From contig JABMQS010000067.1 of the NCBI GenBank assembly GCA_013202525.1, positions 1 to 37,129 of the forward strand: a DNA stretch of 37,129 nt, given 5' to 3'. This DNA comes from Candidatus Omnitrophota bacterium (GTDB taxonomy: Bacteria; Omnitrophota; Gorgyraeia; JABMRG01). Position 1 is the first letter of the stretch. Every line of letters starts with the position of its first letter. The notes beneath the pieces were generated by a model. It saw only the letters and a list, made by a program, of their open reading frames with translations. It was not told where the DNA came from and did not search any database. Positions 33,894-37,129 of the stretch are shown here, one piece after another. Position numbers and translations under genes: made by a program.

Positions 33894-34784
33894 TTAGTAA
33901 CCTCTGCGCTGCCTTCTCTCCCTAACCTTAAAGAATTTTATCAATGAATCTATATACGGGGTATCGGTATAGACATCGATGTTGTCTATCCCTATGGAGT
34001 TGAAAAATCTCTGCTGCTGGTTTAACCTCTGAAGCGACCTCTCGCGGTAATCCTTCCTGAAAGGAGCCGATGTATCTACCAGGAGCTGTTCGCCGGTCTC
34101 TGCGTCATCCATCGAGATAAGCCCGACACCGGGAAGTTCTGTCTCGCGCGGGTCTATGATGCGTATGGCGATCATATCATGGCGCTGGTTAGCAATGGTC
34201 AGCGTCTTCTCATAGTCCTTGATCAAAAAATCGGAGAGCAGGAAACAGACAGTCTTTCTATGGGTTATCATATTAAAATAGTCCAGGGCCCGCACGAGTT
34301 CAGTGCCTCTTCCCTGGGGCTCAAAGGCAATGGCCTCACGCACTAACCTTAGGACATGATTTGTGCCTTTTCGCGGAGGGATGACCTTCTCGATCTTATC
34401 CGTAAAGATAATCAGCCCCACCTTGTCCTGGTTATGGATAGCGGAGAACGCCAGCACAGAGCAGATCTCTGCGGCAAGCTCACTCTTTAACTGTCTCTTT
34501 GAGCCGAAGCGGCAGGAGGAAGAACCATCCAGAAGCAGCATCACGGTAAGCTCCCTCTCCTCGATAAATTTCTTGACCTGGAGGCGGCCTGTCCTGGCAG
34601 TGACATTCCAGTCTATGGAACGGATCTCATCACCGGGCTGATACTCCCTTACGGCATCAAACTCCATACCACGGCCCTTAAACACACTCTGGTACTGGCC
34701 TGCAAATACCTCGCGGACCATCTTAGAGGTGATGATGGAGATCCTTCGTATCTTATCCAGTAGCTCCTGCTTTATCATCGTCAA
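33894..34784 (-). CDS. DUF58 family protein with VWA-like domain
   Basis: The 296-residue protein has the DUF58 signatures VFKGRGMEFDAVREYQPGDEIRSIDW (near 34-59) and VKKFIEERELTVMLLLDGSSS (near 74-94), where DGSSS resembles a metal-site DxSxS. RGTELVRALDYF and FLLSDFL also match the fold. It has no TM segment and is likely the cytosolic partner of MoxR. The annotated start is TTG, supported by AGGAG 8 bases upstream. An ATG two codons later (MIKQELLDKI) is the alternative but sits less well. A long hairpin separates it from moxR. Confidence 0.92.
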   Translation of the reverse strand: MTMIKQELLDKIRRISIITSKMVREVFAGQYQSVFKGRGMEFDAVREYQPGDEIRSIDWNVTARTGRLQVKKFIEERELTVMLLLDGSSSCRFGSKRQLKSELAAEICSVLAFSAIHNQDKVGLIIFTDKIEKVIPPRKGTNHVLRLVREAIAFEPQGRGTELVRALDYFNMITHRKTVCFLLSDFLIKDYEKTLTIANQRHDMIAIRIIDPRETELPGVGLISMDDAETGEQLLVDTSAPFRKDYRERSLQRLNQQQRFFNSIGIDNIDVYTDTPYIDSLIKFFKVRERRQRRGY

Positions 34785-34864
34785 TTACAATACTCCTAAG
34801 AGACTTTTGCATGTTCAGCATGCGGGGCTTATAGCTATTCTTCGCAGCAACGCTTCATGGACTT

Positions 34865-34942
34865 AAAAGGTGTGGGGTATTTGTTCGTGGGCCCCTCCGC
34901 CCGGTGTGGATCCTCCCACTCACTAAACACCCCACACCTTTT
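34865..34942. repeat. 78-nt long hairpin between moxR and the DUF58 gene
   Basis: AAAAGGTGTGGGGT (34865-34878) is perfectly repeated in inverse as ACCCCACACCTTTT (34929-34942). Inside, GTGGG pairs with CCCAC and partial TTT/AAA pairing extends the stem. The 218-base gap has no coding potential that I trust. The flank at 34951-34970 (AGGTCCTGCTCAGATTGTCA) is also found in similar form at the left end of the window (13-28 and 276-292). It looks like a dispersed palindromic element. Confidence 0.8.
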
Positions 34943-35002
34943 GTCTCATCAGGTCCTGCTCAGATTGTCATAAGGCCTGCGCACTCAACGGTCAAAAAAA
35001 TC

Positions 35003-35995
35003 CTACGGGACCTTGACGACGTCGAGCACTCGCTTTATGATGTCGTCGGAGGTCTTGCCCTCGGCCTCTGCCTCGTAGCTTGGAAGTATGCGGTGCCTGA
35101 ATATGTCCGGTGCGATATCCTTGATATCCTGTGGTGTCACATAACCCCTTGCATTGATAAACGCATATGCCTTGGCAGCAAGAGTCAGATAGATGCTCGC
35201 CCTTGGGGAGGCGCCGTAACGTATAAGACCCGAGAGATCCTTAAGCTCATAATCCTGCGGCCGGCGCGTAGCACATACAAGCTCAACAATATAGCTCTGC
35301 AGCTTCTCATCGATATAGATCTCGTTTACAAGTGCTCTTGCGCGTATAATATCAGCTGCCTCGATAACCGGCGTCACCTCTATTTTTTTATCGACCTCTG
35401 CCATGCGTTTCAGGATCTCGAGCTCCTCTCCCTTCTCAGGGTATGTTATATTGATCTTCAGCATAAAGCGGTCTACCTGTGCCTCGGGCAGGTTATACGT
35501 ACCCTCCTGCTCGATGGGATTCTGCGTAGCCATGACCAGAAAAGGATCATCCAGCTTGAAGGTCTCCTCACCTATGGTGACCTGCCTCTCCTGCATGGCC
35601 TCAAGAAGGGCGCTCTGCACCTTTGCCGGGGCCCTGTTTATCTCATCTGCCAAAATCAGGTTTGCAAATATCGGGCCTTTCTTGGTAACGAACGTGCTGT
35701 CTTTTGGGTTATAAACAAGGGTACCGACGATATCTGCAGGCAGAAGATCCGGTGTAAACTGCAGCCTCTGGAATTTAGCATTTATCAACCTTGAAAGCAC
35801 GCTGACACTCATGGTCTTTGCAAGGCCTGGAACGGACTCGATCAAGATGTGGCCGTTTGCCAAAAGCCCTACCAGGAGCCTCTGGATAAGGTAGCTCTGG
35901 CCCACTATCACCTGTGCCATGCCTTCTGTCAGCTTCTTTATAAAAGCGCCCTCTTTTGCTATTCTCTCATTAATGGCCTCGATATTAGGTTCCAT
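35003..35995 (-). CDS. moxR: MoxR-family AAA+ ATPase
   Basis: The 330-residue AAA+ protein has Walker A in ESVPGLAKTMSVSVL (near 54-68), Walker B in LILADEINRAP (near 113-123), the MQERQVTIGEETF segment, sensor 1 in VMATQNPIEQEGTYNLPEAQVDRF (near 153-176) and a C-terminal lid with GASPRASIYL. MoxR ATPases work with VWA-domain proteins, here the downstream DUF58, BatA and BatB products. An AGGAGG stretch ends 8 bases before the ATG. The gene lies 12 bases after tsaD. Confidence 0.96.
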   Translation of the reverse strand: MEPNIEAINERIAKEGAFIKKLTEGMAQVIVGQSYLIQRLLVGLLANGHILIESVPGLAKTMSVSVLSRLINAKFQRLQFTPDLLPADIVGTLVYNPKDSTFVTKKGPIFANLILADEINRAPAKVQSALLEAMQERQVTIGEETFKLDDPFLVMATQNPIEQEGTYNLPEAQVDRFMLKINITYPEKGEELEILKRMAEVDKKIEVTPVIEAADIIRARALVNEIYIDEKLQSYIVELVCATRRPQDYELKDLSGLIRYGASPRASIYLTLAAKAYAFINARGYVTPQDIKDIAPDIFRHRILPSYEAEAEGKTSDDIIKRVLDVVKVP

Positions 35996-36007
35996 TCCTC
36001 ATCCTCC

Positions 36008-37024
36008 TTATGTTTGTTTATTACAAAAATTCAAGCCTGGTTCTGCTGACATCGTATATTCGCTAAATGCCTTGTTGCTAAATAACAGGCACCCTAATCC
36101 CGCAACCATGGCGGCATTATCCATATACATGCCGGTGGGCGGGAAGAAGACATCCGTCTTCTTGGAGCGAGCCATTTTCAACAGCCTATCCCTTAATGTC
36201 TTGTTGGCTGTAACGCCCCCGCCTATCAGAAGCGACCTTGGCCTCTTCTTTATTATGGCTGTCCTGGTCTTATCGACAAGCACATCTATTACCGCCTCCT
36301 GGAAAGAGGCGCATATATCAGAGACCGGAATCCTCTTCTTTTGAGCCTTAAGCCTCTGAGTATGATACAGGACCGCTGTCTTTATGCCGCTGAAACTAAA
36401 ATCAAGACTATCTTTCTCCAGATATGAGCGTGGAAATCTTATCCTGGCGGAACTGCCTCTTTTTGCCTTTTTCTCGATTATGGGCCCGCCGGGGAAACCG
36501 AGGTCAAGGATCTTGGCGACCTTATCAAAGGCCTCTCCGCATGCATCGTCCCTTGTCTGGCCCAACAGCTGCACGGTTTCCGGTTTCTCCAGATACACTA
36601 AAGAGGTGTGGCCCCCTGAAACTATAAGTCCTACCGCAGGCAGCTCCGGCGGTTCGGGGCCCATCATGGCAGAATAGAGGTGGGCGTGGAGATGATTGAT
36701 GCCGATCAGCGGGATCTTCAGGCTGTAGCTCAGCGCCTTGGCCAAAGATATGCCTATAAGTAAGGCGCCCACAAGCCCGGGCCCTTGCGTCACAGCAACC
36801 GCATCGATATCTTCCAGAGATACCTTTGCCTTTTTCAGGGCCTTCTCTAAAACAATATTTATGAGTTCGGTGTGATGGCGGCAGGCTATCTCAGGAACGA
36901 CGCCGCCGTACCTCTTGTGGAGGTGGAGACTGGATGATATTACATTGGAGAGTATATCGCTGCAGTTGGATACCACTGCCGCGGAGGTCTCATCGCATGA
37001 GGTCTCTATACCGAGGATTAACAC
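36008..37024 (-). CDS. tsaD: tRNA N6-adenosine threonylcarbamoyltransferase
   Basis: TsaD installs the threonylcarbamoyl group of t6A37 in tRNAs reading ANN codons, together with TsaB, TsaC and TsaE. The 338-residue protein shows GIETSCDETSAAVV near 5-18, VPEIACRHHTELI near 44-56, and the metal-binding GINHLHAHLYSAMM near 108-121. It also has VSGGHTSLVYLE near 135 and LLIGGGVTANKTLRD near 266-280. The start is GTG with AAAGG about 9 bases upstream. A nearby ATG that would give a full N-terminus is absent, so the GTG start is needed to keep the LILGIETSCDE opening. Confidence 0.96.
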   Translation of the reverse strand: MLILGIETSCDETSAAVVSNCSDILSNVISSSLHLHKRYGGVVPEIACRHHTELINIVLEKALKKAKVSLEDIDAVAVTQGPGLVGALLIGISLAKALSYSLKIPLIGINHLHAHLYSAMMGPEPPELPAVGLIVSGGHTSLVYLEKPETVQLLGQTRDDACGEAFDKVAKILDLGFPGGPIIEKKAKRGSSARIRFPRSYLEKDSLDFSFSGIKTAVLYHTQRLKAQKKRIPVSDICASFQEAVIDVLVDKTRTAIIKKRPRSLLIGGGVTANKTLRDRLLKMARSKKTDVFFPPTGMYMDNAAMVAGLGCLLFSNKAFSEYTMSAEPGLNFCNKQT

Positions 37025-37047
37025 TTATCTATTTACCTTTGGGATAG

Positions 37048-37067
37048 GCGGGACTTTCCAGTCCCGC
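37048..37067. repeat. Perfect 8-bp hairpin upstream of tsaD
   Basis: GCGGGACT (37048-37055) and AGTCCCGC (37060-37067) form a perfect stem with a TTCC loop, 24 bases before the tsaD start. There is no T-run. It is the first of three small hairpins in the right-edge 100 bases. Confidence 0.7.
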
Positions 37068-37100
37068 ATGTTGACTGGCGGGGTTACCCCTCGCATTCGC

Positions 37101-37127
37101 TCGGGATCCCTCAGCGAGAGGTCCCGA
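37101..37127. repeat. Hairpin at the right edge of the window
   Basis: TCGGGA (37101-37106) pairs with TCCCGA (37122-37127), with CTC/GAG pairing inside the loop. A further small palindrome, GGGGTTACCCC, lies at 37080-37090. The sequence runs to the end of the window, so the element may be incomplete. Confidence 0.6.
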
Positions 37128-37129
37128 AC

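Noticed and set aside
34904-35794. 296-residue plus-strand ORF opposite moxR
   Set aside because: It is antisense to conserved MoxR motifs, and its start falls inside the intergenic hairpin.
1-37129. tRNA, rRNA, CRISPR, transposase or phage genes
   Set aside because: I looked for cloverleaf-like and repeat-spacer patterns and for transposase-like ORFs and found none. The palindromes do not have a regular repeat-spacer spacing.

Overview
This 37 kb window is densely packed. Every gene I can support lies on the minus strand, 39 in all, so the reading order below runs from high to low coordinates. The content is chromosomal and free-living in character: a near-complete methyl branch of the Wood-Ljungdahl pathway, a translation/ribosome cluster, and a Bat-type aerotolerance operon. 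There is no tRNA, rRNA, CRISPR, transposase or phage gene. The mix of acetogen-type folate enzymes, a standalone HAMP protein, bactofilin and many intergenic palindromes fits an uncultured anaerobic bacterium. My best guess is a PVC-related lineage such as Omnitrophota. That is a judgement from gene content and repeat style, not from a phylogenetic marker search.

Region A (37.0 to 25.3 kb) holds tsaD, then moxR, DUF58, a DUF4381-like protein, batA, batB, batC, batD and batE, followed at short spacing by an MgtC-family membrane protein, a bactofilin fused to an excisionase-type helix-turn-helix, and a small tail-anchored helix-turn-helix membrane protein. The MoxR/VWA proteins look like a membrane-associated chaperone or assembly machine. 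The last two genes suggest a filament-membrane-DNA link that I do not recognise as a described system.

Region B (25.2 to 18.0 kb) holds a secreted two-PDZ/TPR protein with a two-TM HAMP protein, a sigma-70-like promoter driving a secreted TPR/coiled-coil protein, then polA, glgA, coaE and rho. Region C (18.0 to 11.3 kb) is a housekeeping run: rho, rpmE, prfA, prmC, murA, rpsP, trmD, rplS, rnhB. rimM is absent from its usual place.

Region D (11.3 to 0.3 kb) is the one-carbon cluster: fhs, fchA, folD, metV, metF, then an HD-GYP protein, panB, panE, acsE, a BioD-like/DRTGG protein and apbE. Formate is activated to formyl-THF, cyclised, reduced to methylene-THF and methyl-THF, and the methyl is passed by AcsE to a corrinoid protein that is not in the window. 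PanB draws on the same methylene-THF pool. FolD has lost the catalytic lysine and two other conserved folate-site residues of the cyclohydrolase reaction, which explains why a separate FchA is next door.

Intergenic DNA is rich in structured repeats: a 209-nt imperfect palindrome at the left edge, nested hairpins between acsE and panE, a 63-nt hairpin upstream of the PDZ gene, a 78-nt hairpin between moxR and DUF58, small hairpins at the right edge, and period-7 tandem repeats. Two of the period-7 repeats occupy the ribosome-binding position of murA and glgA, and a third lies inside prmC.
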